A stretch of DNA of 64,000 nt, from assembly GCA_016169945.1 (NCBI GenBank), contig JADLSH010000367.1, forward strand, positions 8,543,501-8,607,500, in the 5' to 3' direction. A model generated the notes under the pieces. That model saw nothing but the letters and a program-made list of their open reading frames with translations. It was not told the DNA's origin and did no database searches. Positions 22,115 to 33,805 of the stretch are shown one piece after another (within the stretch, counting starts at the first letter, position 1; each line of letters begins with the position of its first letter). Source of the DNA: Trachythela sp. YZ-2020 (taxonomy: Eukaryota; Cnidaria; Anthozoa; Malacalcyonacea; Clavulariidae). The position numbers and the translations under genes are program-made.

Positions 22115-22202
22115 TGACGTCATAACGTGAGATACGACTTTTTCGTCCACGTTATGACGTCATAACGTGGACGAAAAAGTCGTATCCCACGTTATGACGT
22201 CA
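22115..22202. repeat. Perfect-style 88-bp palindrome with three TGACGTCA sites
   Basis: TGACGTCA occurs at 22115, 22155 and 22195, exactly 40 bases apart. The middle copy is the axis of symmetry. The arms read TAACGTG then GATACGACTTTTTCGTC with one mismatch. TGACGTCA is the consensus CREB/ATF site. Confidence 0.9.
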
Positions 22203-22388
22203 CTCGTTGGACATGACGATTTCACACATGGCTATTAGCCAATCAGAAGCCATGAATTATTGTAAATAAATAATATGAATTAGCCTATTCTAATTCTATA
22301 GTTGGCTAGATGTCGCAAAAAATGTAGCTAACTATATATATATATATTTAAATAAATAAATACATAACTAAAGGTAAAAAAACTAGTT

Positions 22389-22453
22389 CAGTTGTTTACT
22401 CGGTTACTCGAGTTTCACGTTCAATGGCGATCTTCAGACTGAACGTACAACTG
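22389..22453 (-). ncRNA. Decayed hammerhead ribozyme from another Penelope-like family
   Basis: On the minus strand the core CTGAAGA (22437-22431) and GAAAC (22416-22412) are intact. Stem III is ACT/AGT closing on CG, followed by A (22405) at the cleavage position. Stem I pairs inner bases 22438-22444 with 22404-22398 (one mismatch), then an internal loop, then CAGTTGT (22453-22447) with ACAACTG (22395-22389). Stem II has decayed to two C-G pairs. No retroelement ORF is adjacent. Confidence 0.65.
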
Positions 22454-22512
22454 TTTACAAAGTACTTATATGTCTGCATTTTTATGACCTATTTGCATTA
22501 AAACTGGAGTTC

Positions 22513-23192
22513 TACAGGGTGTCCCAAAAAAGTCCCCCTTTAGAAATCACTCTTGTGCGCAGGGATGTATCCAGCTTGATTTGATAGGGGGGTGCTAGGT
22601 GGGCTTTGGTCATGAAGCAGGGCGTGGTCGGCGACTGAGGAAGGGTGATTCACCAATGAGGACCCCCTACAGGGTCAAGGGGGTTATCTTGTCAGAATTT
22701 TTTGAAAAATAAGATGGTCTAGATGGTGAAAAATGTCCATCAATGGCCCAATATTATATTTTTGTTTGATAAATGCCCTGTCAAATCCAAAATTTGGATT
22801 TGATATGGGAATTGGCACCCCTCCTCCACCCCCCTTGGCCAAGGCTAGGAGGGGTGCGCACCCCCCTGCACCCCCCAGTAAATCCATCCCTGCTTGTGCG
22901 TTATTATACCTTTGGGAATTTAATTGAATTGTACATGAACGGCGGAAGTATTTACAACTTCCTTTTGTCCAAATAATTTAACGCGACGATCGAAGCAAGC
23001 AAAACGATTTCACAAACAAATGGTTTTCTGTTTATTTTACATGAAATTAAAAGCTATGGGCCATCTGACGGTAAGACGAATTTGACATTTTTCTGTTGCT
23101 GTCCTTTTAGAAGCTTTTAGAAGGTATAACAACGCACGTTTAACAACCAAAGAGTGATTTCTATAGGGGGACTTTTTTGGGAACACCCTGTA
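22513..23192. mobile_element. Mariner-type MITE with TACAGGGTGTCCCAAAAAAG ends
   Basis: About 45-base inverted ends (through AGTCCCCCTTTAGAAATCAC), flanked by TA, a Tc1/mariner trait. It is interrupted by a hAT element at 22560-22892. No transposase frame remains. Confidence 0.82.
22560..22892. mobile_element. hAT-type MITE nested in the mariner MITE
   Basis: Ends CAGGGATG...CATCCCTG with a perfect 8-bp duplication CTTGTGCG (22552-22559, 22893-22900). A fragment of the same family lies reversed at 10860-10960. Confidence 0.88.
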
Positions 23193-23946
23193 TACCTAAT
23201 TGTTTACATGCATGATTAAATGTTATGTCTGCACTGGGATATAACTATATAAGTTCAGATTTCTTATTCAATAAGAGCCGGGTTTGTCCGCGTATAATAT
23301 GCAAAGCTTTTCGGCGAGGCATAGATTGCACTGTTTATACACCCTCCGCTATATGCACGAGCTCGCTTCATAATGACCCAATGAGGATCATACGGTCCTG
23401 CCCTATTTGTCATGTGGCCAACAAACAGGACATTAGTGATATTTGCTGCCATCTGAATATGCCGTTATTATATTAGAGATATTCCATGGACACGTAAAAC
23501 TTAAGTTATCAAAGTATTAATCATTATGCGCGCACTGGTCAATTGAACCCAACACCCCTCCCCACCCCCGGTAATATGCGGGGTTTTAACGGGACTTTGC
23601 GAGGGAAATACAGAGTTTTAACAGACGTTGCCATTCTGCCATAAGGGGTTTTAACACTAACATAAAGGCCGGGATAAAATGGCGGGGATTTAACTCTCGA
23701 ATAAAGCCTGGAATCTAATGAACTCCACTCATACGCCTGCTTGGGGGACGAAATTGGATTAATTTGTTATTGTTCCACCATGTTGTAGTATGCCTTGATT
23801 ATCCTTCATTATTGTCGATCCTGCATTATTGTACTGGAAATAGTATTTTTAGCACTTGCGTGCGAAGCACAGCAAGTAGCGCTGTAGCGGTACTAATCAA
23901 AGTGCAGCATTTGGAATAAACTCAACACAATTTCAAGTTAATCAAC

Positions 23947-23952
23947 TTTATT
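23947..23952 (-). promoter_or_regulatory. Polyadenylation signal AATAAA for the CTHRC1-domain gene
   Basis: On the minus strand AATAAA occurs 87 bases after the stop codon at 24039. It is the nearest canonical hexamer and lies at a plausible 3' UTR distance. Confidence 0.6.
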
Positions 23953-24038
23953 CATTCAGTGAACCATGAAATCAAATTAAACAAACAACATTATAGTTTA
24001 AAATTAAAAAGCACGAACTGTGTTTCGTTATAAACTAA

Positions 24039-26530
24039 TCACTGCAATGCTGGTACTTCTTCAATGATCAAGCGAGACACGGTTTCCCAGCCAGTGTAAG
24101 CATTGCCGTTAAGTTGCGAAACACAGCGACCAAGCGAAACTCCGACGTTGACGTACCCTTTCGGAATATTGCTGCAGAAACCATCCAGTGTTCCGGGTGA
24201 ATGGCGATTTACATTGCCAGTTGCATAGACCCTGGTATCAATTGTCGCTGGGGAGGCGCACTCTTGGCCATTAATGGTGATAAAATAGCGACAGCAACAT
24301 CCACCTGAACAACCAAGAACTCTCATCGTTCCTTCAAAGGTGACGCGGAGGGCAGTTGTAGATTGTGTTTTAAAAAACGAACATTTCTAAATAGTAACAA
24401 AGAATATAATTAGTTCAATTTTGTCTCTCTTGCCAAATTACTGAATTCTCGTTGGTTGAGGGGAGTACAATGATCATTTGAATGGTTGAGGGGAGTACAA
24501 TGATCATTTGAAAAACTGTGCTACAATTGGAAACGAATTTGGTCAAGATATTCAAGATGGCGCCCCCCGCAGTTCACTGGTTATATTTTGTTTTCATATT
24601 TGTTGTCTTTGATTAAATAACTAAACACCTCGTCATTTTCTTGAAATACTTTCCAAAACTCTGTTAATATTCAATAAAAGGTGCTGTAGAGTAGTTTCAC
24701 TAACCAAAAGATAACTGATTTGACTGATTTCAGTGTACAATTGACATTTTGCAAATGTTTCGGACTTTGTACTTTGCCCTCGCGTGACCATGTTAGTTTC
24801 ATTTTTTACAAACGTACAATGCCACATAATAAAACTTACTGACCTCGACCGTTCTGGCAGTACGGGAAAATATCAAACCTCGGTCTTGCTGTATTAACCT
24901 CGCTATCGCTCGGTCAATACAGCAAGACCTTGGTTTGATATTTTCCTGTACTGCTCTCAGTCAGTAAGTTATTAATATAGTAGCTATAGTTTTCCATCCG
25001 GATTTTTAGGATACTGCAAGGGCGATGATATATTCTTATCATCAGATACTATATTTATTAATTTTTTGAAATTTGTTACTTCGAATTCTCGGCAATCAAG
25101 TGTACTATCAGACAATACAATATCTTCTCGCTACTCTGGTTTTTAAGTAAATGAATAATTCTGTAATTAGTATTTGCGCAATGTTACAAAATTGTTGCTT
25201 GGTCAGAGTATATAATACTGTATGTCGTTCTCACAAATCTTGAAAATGTTCTTTTATATCATCTCAATCACCGGGCCACTGGTCCGGTTATGTTACGCTC
25301 TTGGACCGGCTTTAAACTGTGCTAAAAATCTAGAAGATACAGGTGTAATAGTACTGTAAAAGTTTGTGTGGAAATCAGAGTAATTGTCTCCATAAGAATT
25401 CGGATTAGACCAGCTGCTGAAAGTAAAGTCAAAGAATGAACGACGACACCCAACACCTTGCATCCACATACTTCTCAACTGCCATAAAAAAATATTGATT
25501 TAGGTGACGATGTGACATGATAGCTTTAGCATACAGTTATTTCTAATTCAGTGAATGACATAGAAGAGCTGGAACACATTATCAAATACTTCAACCTAAC
25601 CTACTATTATCCAAGAAATGCTTCAGCTTATATTTACAGGCAGACATTTCAAAATTTCCCTGCATGGGGAGTGAAGTACACCACAGTACATAAGCTCTTA
25701 TGTGACCTCTAGGTTGCAGATTAGCCCGGTTATCCCTTTGCTTATCTACATCCCTGACGTTAACCGCGAATATACTTGGCACGTTGCCCCTATTAAGAGC
25801 TAAATCGAACAATTGGGAAACCCGAATTGATAAATTCCCACAAGTCATTACCATACCGTACCACTAATTCGCCGAGATCTTTGTCAGAATTGAGACTCTT
25901 GTACACACACTGCTTGATAGCACTCTCAGAGCTGCAAAGTCCTCCCTATAATTAAAAACTAGTTATTAAGTTATAGTATTTGCAATACGTTTAACATAAT
26001 GCTTTGACGGATATCAAGATGATTTTGCGTAGAAATCCCGCTCGAACAATGCTTGGATTTGTTGCTCGTAAAACCGAAAAATGCGAACGCAGCATGTATT
26101 GATGACCTTATTAGTAAACCTTTGCAAGTGATGACCTCAGCTGGCAAAGAACTGAACGATTATAGAGTGGGAATGTGTATATAGAAATACTGCTTTCGCT
26201 TTATACGTAAGCTTTGCGGCTTTTGGATCAACCCACCTGAAAAATACAATAAGAACTTCGACGTTTCGAGCAAAGGCCCTTCGTCTGGAAGTTATGTGTA
26301 TATAGACAGTATTATTATTATAGACAGTGGTGTTTTATATACAGAGAAACAATAAATAGAATTTCAAAGCTTTGTATGGTTCTATTACCTAATCTTATAC
26401 GTATAATACAATACAGTGGAGGTTCGATACCTATTCTTATAATACAATATAGCATGCATGCACTTACCGCGTTCACGGAGAAAACCACTGAGGCTATGAT
26501 GAGAATACAAAACAGAGAACAGTTCGTCAT
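24039..26530 (-). CDS. Secreted protein with CTHRC1-type C-terminal domain (no collagen stretch)
   Basis: Three minus-strand exons, 26530-26468, 25945-25862 and 24386-24039, join in phase 0 with GT/AG borders and give 164 residues. Residues 1-21 are a signal peptide (MTNCS start, hydrophobic core CILIIASVVFSV, small residues before the splice). Exon 2 contains IKQCVYKSLNSDKDLGELV. Exon 3 starts with a Cys and has ALRVTFEGTMRVLGC, CCCRYFITINGQEC and GNAYTGWETVSRLIIEEVP. These blocks line up in order with the C-terminal domain of collagen triple helix repeat-containing protein 1. Vertebrate CTHRC1 has a short Gly-X-Y segment before this domain; none is seen here, though an unseen extra exon could exist in the introns. 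The protein is predicted extracellular and disulphide-rich. Its function is unknown. An AATAAA lies 87 bases past the stop. Confidence 0.88.
24454..24513. repeat. 30-bp tandem duplication
   Basis: GGTTGAGGGGAGTACAATGA followed by TCATTTGAAT occurs twice in a row with almost no change. It is in intron sequence just upstream of the CTHRC1-domain exon 3. Confidence 0.85.
24836..24972. repeat. Long hairpin in intron 2 of the CTHRC1-domain gene
   Basis: Arms of about 57 bases (GGGAAAATATCAAACCTCGG, inverted at the right) close on CTCGCTATCGCTC. It is likely a MITE. A similar loop design (GAGCCCGTAGGGCGAG) is in the hairpin at 45959-46115. Confidence 0.8.
25293..25487 (-). other. Open reading frame in intron 2 of the CTHRC1-domain gene, possible alternative last exon
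   Basis: On the minus strand a strong pyrimidine tract and TTTATGGCAG acceptor-like site precede an open frame in phase 0, the phase left by exon 2. It reads about 64 residues (contains GVGCRRSFFDFTFSSWSNP and ITPVSSRFLAQ) to a stop at 25293. Splicing exon 2 to it would give a secreted protein lacking the CTHRC1 core. I recognise no family, no poly(A) signal is close, and it may be chance. Confidence 0.2.
26254..26293 (-). repeat. Dispersed repeat with hammerhead-like layout
   Basis: On the minus strand AACTTC and GAAGTT enclose CAGACGA, a GGGC/GCTC stem, and GAAACGTC. The arrangement mimics a hammerhead, but the core has A for the invariant U, one extra A precedes stem II and stem III has no loop. 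A more degenerate relative lies at 8594-8640. Confidence 0.45.
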
Positions 26531-28949
26531 CTTTACGGATCTTCAGAGTTCAGGCAATTTGGTTGTGCGTCTTTAGCTGGTGTCGTTTTGACTGTGCAGT
26601 AACATCTTCTGTTTCTTCTTTTATATGCTTGGTTTACCATTGATTCAACACTTTTCCATAAAAGGTGTTGACATATCAGATAATTACGGCCCTGACAACT
26701 ATGGAACGCCATGTGTCCAAAAATTAATTATTATAATTATATATCATAATGTCATTAAAAACAAATAATATACAAACTTTTATATAATATATATTATATC
26801 AATCAAATCATGACTACATGATTTTGATTTTTGATATGATAGCATTAGCATTTAGTCGTATCATCATATTCCGTTCGTCAAAGTCATGATATGATACAAT
26901 GCAATTTCGACAATTTCGTTATATAATCATTAAATCAATTCTTATTTCATTATTCTTATTTCGTTTAATTAATTACACTATGATATCAAAATAATGATTT
27001 TTTTTTTGATATAATGAAAAATATAATTTTAAAAAATCATATATTATATCATATATAATAAAAATTTCATATAGTACGTATTCATTTGCGCACAATATCC
27101 CAAAATTCAAAACTGTCAAAAATCAGGACAAATCAAATGTACTTAGTGCGTCGTTAAACTTCCAGTTCCGGTCGGATTTCCAGTTCCGAATCATTAAATT
27201 AATTTTCCGCCGAAATTTTCGAATTAAACTATAAATCTCTTCTTTTTACGCTCTCAAAATACTTTTTTTACATATTTTAATACTCTTTAAATCGATTAAT
27301 CATGAGTGGCGAACGTAGTTGTTGAAAGAGGCAATAACCAGCGCTGTTCCAAGTGGTTCATCAAGCCAATCATCGCATTCGTCGTCAACTCATAAATATA
27401 TTCAAGATAAAGCGTAAATGCCAGATATGATAATATACCCTGGTTTTGAAAGTTTCGGCGAAGTACTTGTGTTTGTGCGATTTTCGAGGTTTGACTGATC
27501 GGAAGCTTGATGACTGTTTGACGATGCATCTGTCATTCGCTGAGATCATCTGCCTATCATTACTACGGATCTCATGCACCTATCAATGTCTTCAGGGCTA
27601 TTGGTGCAGCATACCCAGGGGCTATTGACATTTTCAAATAAACTTAGTCAATAATCGATCCCCATCCCCTCTCGAGGGTTAATGCCCCAGGGGTTGGATA
27701 TGGAGCCTTTTTATTTGGAGATGGAGCATTTTTATCCTGGGATATCAATATAAGCATTAGACCAGCAGTATATAAATATTATATGGATAAAATTTGGCAC
27801 CAAATATATGCATTTCTGTATGGCATAGAGCATTTTGGCTGATCACAGTATACTATATTTTTTAATATAAAAACAGAAACAAAAATTAAATAAAAAAAAT
27901 TTAAATTTTTTTTGAAGTCAAGTGAAAAATAATGAAAACAATGCGAAAAAAAATAATAAAACAAAATCAAAAAATAATTTAGCCAAAAAATTAAATAAAT
28001 AAAACAATTTACAGAAGCATTATAAAACAATTAAGAGAAGAAGATGGTGTCTTTGAGAATGGGTTTTATTCTCCGTTAGTTTCCTCATTTTGTATTTAGT
28101 TTAGCCATTATAATTAAAAATAACCCACCAGATAGGATAAATCGCTGTCCTCAAAGAATACAATGTCGTGTACACAGGCAAAAACTTAATGCTTGTCCCG
28201 TGCCCGTGTTGGCCTCCCCACACTCCCCGTGTTGTGGAGTGCTAACTGCCCGTTGCAGAGGTGATAACTGCCTTGAACAGCTCTGTTCGCCCCACTCATG
28301 CCACGTGCCTAAAGTATTCGAATTAAAAAAGCTAAGAGTTGAGAATGCTAAAGAGTAAGATTTTATAGTTTAATTTGAGAGGTTTCAGATAATTTATCCC
28401 AAGAACGGAAGTTTTTGACCCCGCCAGAGACCGAATTTATGAATAATTGATTTTGGAAAGTTTTGAATTGATGTCATAATGGTTTTTTGCGTAATTTAAA
28501 TTATTTGAAATAATTTTTTTGGATATATGGAAATAATATGATATAATAATAAAAGTGCTTTTTCTGATATAATAAATTATTTATTATATTGAATCAAAAT
28601 TCAACTGAATCATCATTATTGATTTTATTAACATTATATGAATTAAATAACATTTATTGAAATTATGATTTTAAATAACGATTGTCAAATTAATTTGTAT
28701 TATCATGTATCATTAGCTGACAGATTTTGTAAACGGAAATTCGATGTATAATCAAACTGATATCAAATCATGATCAAAATATGAATTAACGAATTTGATA
28801 TAATATATATATTTAATATATTATTATATATAATATAATTTATTTCATTTTATGATATACATAACGTTAAATAATTTTTAACGTTAATGAAGTTTTTTAA
28901 CACATGGCATGATAGCTGTAACCTTCAATATCTGTTGAAATTGTTGATT
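26531..28949. other. AT-rich region, no gene
   Basis: At 26700-27080 and 28490-28880 the DNA is dominated by short A/T palindromes such as TGATATAATA. Open frames at 27779-28030 are low-complexity. A segment with TGTTGACATATCAG near 26665 resembles the arms of the element to its right. Confidence 0.6.
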
Positions 28950-31575
28950 TGTAATAGATATCTGTTATTTAGAACTATCACGTCGAACTCTTGAGCTATT
29001 CACGGTTAGTTGCAGGAATTCTTGATATGTTCTATACGATGCTTGCGGAGGCATTCACTATATGTTCATAAACCAGGAAGTTTTGAAAAATACAGCTTTG
29101 TTTGTAGTTTTTTTTGTAACAAGCAAAGGAGTAGTAGAAGGAGTAGTATAGGGAAAGAGATCTAGTTTATATTGAGGTGACAAGGACGTTATCATCTCCA
29201 CCTGTTTAGTTACGGAATCATGTTGACTGTGTGTGATCCAATAATACTTTGAATAGTATAATATCCTATGTTTAATATAATATCCTCTTTGTTTTCCCTT
29301 CGCCAACCGGTTTTGTTGACATTCGCTAAAGAGTGTTGACATATCAGCCAGGTACTTTTTATTTGTATCACTTGTACGTGTTATATTGTTGCTCAAGTGT
29401 CCTAAATCAGGAACGATCACATCTTGGGTCACGTCTTGGGTTTAGCCTGCAAACAGTCTCTTAGCCTGCAAACGATCTCTAATCAAATCAGAAATAATCA
29501 TATCAAGACAAAAATAATGAAATGATATGCAGAGTTCTGCTAGCCTTGCCCTGCATCAGCATCGCAGATCACTACACAATCGTTGTACTTCACGTTTACA
29601 CAAAGATTTCACCAAATCTATAAGGGACGAATTTCCGCGTTGTACATTTGGCACAGATAAGCTACACACGATGCTCGCGAACATACGATTGAAGTTTTTT
29701 TTGTAAAACCGTACGAAGGATGAGAAGAGTTATGGGCAGGCGTGAATCAACGCACGAGCCAAGCTTACCATGTCGTTAATCCATTCCTTTGACGTCAAAA
29801 CCAACGGGGGAGTGAGTATGCGTGGGTTTTAATCCTACAGGTTTAAAAGTAAACGGCATTTTTCGCTGGAATATGCGTCTTTTTCCAAATTTTGTTTATT
29901 TTCACCACACAATGGATAACGCAAAGTACCAAATTTGTGTGCAGACTTTGCGAGATTTCGTAAAATGTATTTGTGAGAGTACTAATTATAAACGGGTATA
30001 GTGTGCCGTATGGCTGTATTATAGTTAGCTTTTATCTTTGGCAGGAACTATATACAAAGCTACAGATTATAGAAATATGATATAAATGCATGCACTTATG
30101 TCTAAGGAACATAACTCTTGTGATTGCGTGGTTAATCAAGCAAGGAAATGCGTCATACTTGAGGAAACGATGTGCGTCGGCTAAGCTTGTTGCGCAAAAG
30201 TTTTATGGATAAAAAATTATATAAATTAAATAGTGACTAGTGTTAGAATTAGTAAGAATTAGAATTGCTAAGTGTAAGTGTATTTTAAACTAAAATTGTG
30301 ATTTATTGGAATAGGGTTGGTCGCTATTGCCTGCGCTGTGGAAAGCATGAAACTGCCCTTGATAAATCGAATAACTATTTACCAGGAGAAGCAAAATTTG
30401 AGCCGGCGGTTGTTAATCCACGGTTGCCAGTTAGCCGACCCACTTACGATGAAAGTGGAAAATTATTTCCAGGAATCTCTTCCTTTTGGTCTTTTTGATA
30501 TCTTTAACCACCTCACATACCGGCATTCTTCGGAACATGACAAACAAGGTTTAGCCGCAATAAATCATACGAAGATTGCCGCGTCTCTTTCGCGATGGAT
30601 TTGTGGAATCCCGAGGAGAATTGCCGTGACCGCAAGCACGTACAGGTATGTCGCTGCACTAGGTTATTGTCATCGTCTTGCGGGGGTGTACGACCCCACT
30701 AACGTATTCCGGGTTATTGAAATGTTGAATTAAGGACATTGTAAGCTTAGCTCGTGCATTGATACACGCCTGCCTATAGCTCTTCTTTTCCTTCGTACTG
30801 TTTTACAACAAACTTCAATCGTATGCTCAAGCGAGTATCAAAGCAATGTGTACAACAGCATTATTCGCCCTTTTACCGATTGGTAAAATTCCTTTGTGAA
30901 ACTACAAGTACAACGATTATGTATAACTACTCAGTTGTAGTCTGGTCTGCGATGCTGATGCAGGGCAAGGCTAGCAGAACTCTGCATATTATCGTGACCA
31001 TAGAAATAATAGATATCCATTATTTCTATGCCTTTATATACAGGAAACGAATTTCTGTAGAGAACTGTTCGCATGCTAGACCCAAGGTCACCTAAGTTGT
31101 GATTGTTTTTTATTTAGAACACCTGGGTAAATACAGCTTATAATGTTGAAGGTTGTCAAGTGTAATTTTCCGATATGTCAACACTTTTAGATAAGTGATG
31201 AATGGTAAAACCGGTTATGAAGGAAAAACAGAGGATAATACTAGTATTTACTACACAATCAACTGCCAGATGCGTTTAAACAGGTAGACATGATGGCGTA
31301 CGTGTGGAACCGACGCAGAACCCTTTCCCTATACTACTCCTTTCCTTTCATAATCTCCACATCTCGTTACAAAGTCGACTATTAGCAAAGCTGTATTTTT
31401 CAAAAACTTCAAACGTTTCCCCCCGAAATACACCATCCATAAAACATGCTCATCCACTATACCCCTGGCTGCCTGTATGTTATGAACATAGTGAATGCCT
31501 CCGCAAGCATCGTTCGTGTTCTTTCAAAAGAGTTCGGGACGTGACCATACAGATAAATATATATCTATAATTAGT
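28950..31575. mobile_element. Element with about 0.8-kb imperfect terminal inverted repeats
   Basis: The left arm (about 28950-29790) reappears inverted at about 30735-31575. Landmarks are GATGCTTGCGGAGGCATTCAC (29039), GTTGACATATC (29336) and TCTGCTAGCCTTGCCCTGCAT (29535), with inverses at 31511, 31183 and 30985. The core of about 0.95 kb holds one recognisable frame (30317-30733). Arms differ by many small indels, so it is old. Confidence 0.75.
30317..30733 (+). pseudogene. Possible tyrosine recombinase core-binding fragment
   Basis: The 138-residue frame ends with a block STYRYVAALGYCHRLAGVYD then PTNVFRVIEML, which resembles the end of the SAM-like domain of DIRS/Crypton-type tyrosine recombinases (ST...Y..AL.Y.H.L.G..DPT..F). 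The catalytic domain is absent downstream. The first half has no match I recognise. Confidence 0.4.
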
Positions 31576-31985
31576 TCTATGACAATAGAGCTTCGTTCAT
31601 CAAAATCCAAATAATATTCGACATACAAGTTCAGCTATATGAGGGTATTATATTTCCAACAACAAACATTGCGCCTTCTTGACTTAACGATCGTAAAGTG
31701 CATCGCTCTAAAACATCTATACTCTACAATAGTTTGAGCGAACCATACGTGGGTATTTATTTGTATTTGTGGGAAACTAAAGAGAAACTAGAAATCATTG
31801 ATTTCCAGAAATCTAAGTGACACGTACATTCCTAGTATCTTAACACGCACATTCCTATATAATATCAGGTCTTGCCCTTGCGTCGACCTGACAAAATGTA
31901 CTAAGTCCGGAAGGTTTATCAACGGGCAGCCATAATCAATCCCTCCAAAAAGCCCAGCCTGTATAGTCGCAGTGTCTGATGTAAG

Positions 31986-32207
31986 TCACTGGCTAGGAGC
32001 ACGAATATACTTGCGGAAAGCGTCGGATTTCCAACGACCCATTAGTCGTATTTGCAGGGCATCGGAAAAACCGTATTCGGCAGCAAAAGTAGCCGCGCCG
32101 ATGTGAAAACTATGTCCTTTGTACTTGTTTGCATCGAGACCGCACGTGCGAAATGTAATAGCTAAATGGTCTGTGAACATGGGAACGTTTCTGCAGAGGA
32201 AGGTCAA
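31986..32207 (-). pseudogene. DIRS/Crypton-type tyrosine recombinase C-terminal fragment
   Basis: The minus-strand frame reads KGHSFHIGAATFAAEYGFSD, then RLMGRWKSDAFRKYIRAPSQ to a stop. It matches the end of the catalytic domain, with the nucleophile in FRKYIR. The second residue of the usual H-x-x-R box is His (HSFH), so it would be inactive. Upstream it meets a stop just past 32207. Confidence 0.75.
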
Positions 32208-33717
32208 TGTTGACGCACTTTACTGCACATAACTTCCCCATTACTAAACCTCCCTCGGCTTTCGGGTACATTTAATCACTAATCGCCCTGAATGCCATGC
32301 TCTTACTTATAATAATCCTGTGTATACTGTGTATCACTTCTTTGTTCGAATCGTTGTCATCGACGTCGGGTGAACAACTGAAGATTTCATTCATACTTTA
32401 CAAAATATTTAAATTTGAGCTTTCAGCGTCGACTTCGGTTGATATAGAACAATCTTTATGGTTTAAACTTTGTTTTATCTTTTGGACTGTCGTGTGATTA
32501 CCCTCAAGTTTATCCTTTCATACAATTTGTTGTTAATTACCACTATCTCATTTTAAAAACATTTTAAATCAGGAATTTGTTCAATTTGTATAAAATAACA
32601 ACAAATTGTCAAAAATTATGTCAAACGCCGGAATCTACGCTCGTTATAATATTCGTTATAACTAGAGTACCTGCAAGGTAGGGAATGCTGCGGGACTGTT
32701 ATTATTCTTTAGCTTCTTGAAACAAACATGCAAACAAATATGCAACACAAATTATATTCAGTAGACGGTAATTATTGGCATTGACCCAGTGGCTTGCGCT
32801 CTGTCAGTAGATGCATACCCTAGCATAGTTTGCAGGATGAGACAAGCTAAATATATCACGAAACATGAAAGACATCAAATTTTGTAACATCTATTTCAAA
32901 ATATCAATATTTTCCATGTATTGTTCTTCCACATGGAATTCCCACATGAAACCCATGTTTACTGCGATGAGTAATTTGACACTGCCACGCAAGGAAATTT
33001 GCATATGTGCGCAAAATAATTTTGCATTTGGAAAGCTATAAACGAAAGCGTTGTTCCATCATTCTGTTCTTACTTTGCTGGATATGCGAGTCACCTACAT
33101 GTAAAGCACAACTCATTTCAACTCATTGCCATTCGAATATTTGTCTTAGTGCGCGCAGAACTGAGACCCTGTCTGTTCTGACAATAATATGTGAACGCGA
33201 CTAGATAAAAATATTAAGTCCATTGTAAAATAGGAATAAAAACATATTTATATGCCTACCGTAGCCTATTTAATAGGTCAAACCTTGCACAAATCAGAAT
33301 GATTCTGTCAGGCAATTTAGACGATCAATTGCATATCTGTGACTTTGTGTCAAGTTTACACGGAGTCACAATCGTCAAGCGGCATACACGAAACATCACT
33401 TGATGCAAAATATGGAAATCAGCAAGAGAAAGCAAACGCGAATGGATAGAAAAACCTTTTAAGACATCACTATGTAAGACTTCCATGCTTTACAGCACTA
33501 ACAGCTCAAGCAAAGTCGATAGCACATTAGCAGAATATATCGTTTATATATAAACAGACACTGAATCTAGCAGCGATCGATTGTGTACTTTCAGCGTTTC
33601 ATAGATATATAAATTGAGATTGCCAACTTTCCAAAAAGGAGTAAACAAATGTAAACGTAACATATAAACAAAAGACAAAATATCCTGCCTTGAATGGTCA
33701 AAATAGACTTGAAAAAG
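32208..33717. other. No gene seen
   Basis: Short unrelated frames only, moderately AT-rich. I find no repeat ends or splice-bounded exons I can defend. Confidence 0.5.
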
Positions 33718-33721
33718 CCTA

Positions 33722-33800
33722 TATATACGCCCCTCCTGTAAATCAGCTTATAGTTGTGTGAGGCTGGCGTGTTTCTTTTGAAATAAAAGTGATTGATGAT
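33722..33800 (+). repeat. LINE-type 3' tail, second copy
   Basis: TACGCCCCTCCTGTAAATCAG ... GAGGCTGGCGTG ... AAATAAAAGTGATTGATGATGATG, a close relative of 4560-4658. Confidence 0.55.
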
Positions 33801-33805
33801 GATGA

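Noticed and set aside
25591..25854. 87-residue minus-strand frame beside CTHRC1-domain exon 2
   Set aside because: It begins just past the exon 2 donor, has no recognisable domain and no acceptor, so it is read as intron.
27779..28030. 83-residue Phe/Tyr/Leu-rich frame
   Set aside because: It comes from low-complexity AT-rich DNA and has no supporting signals.
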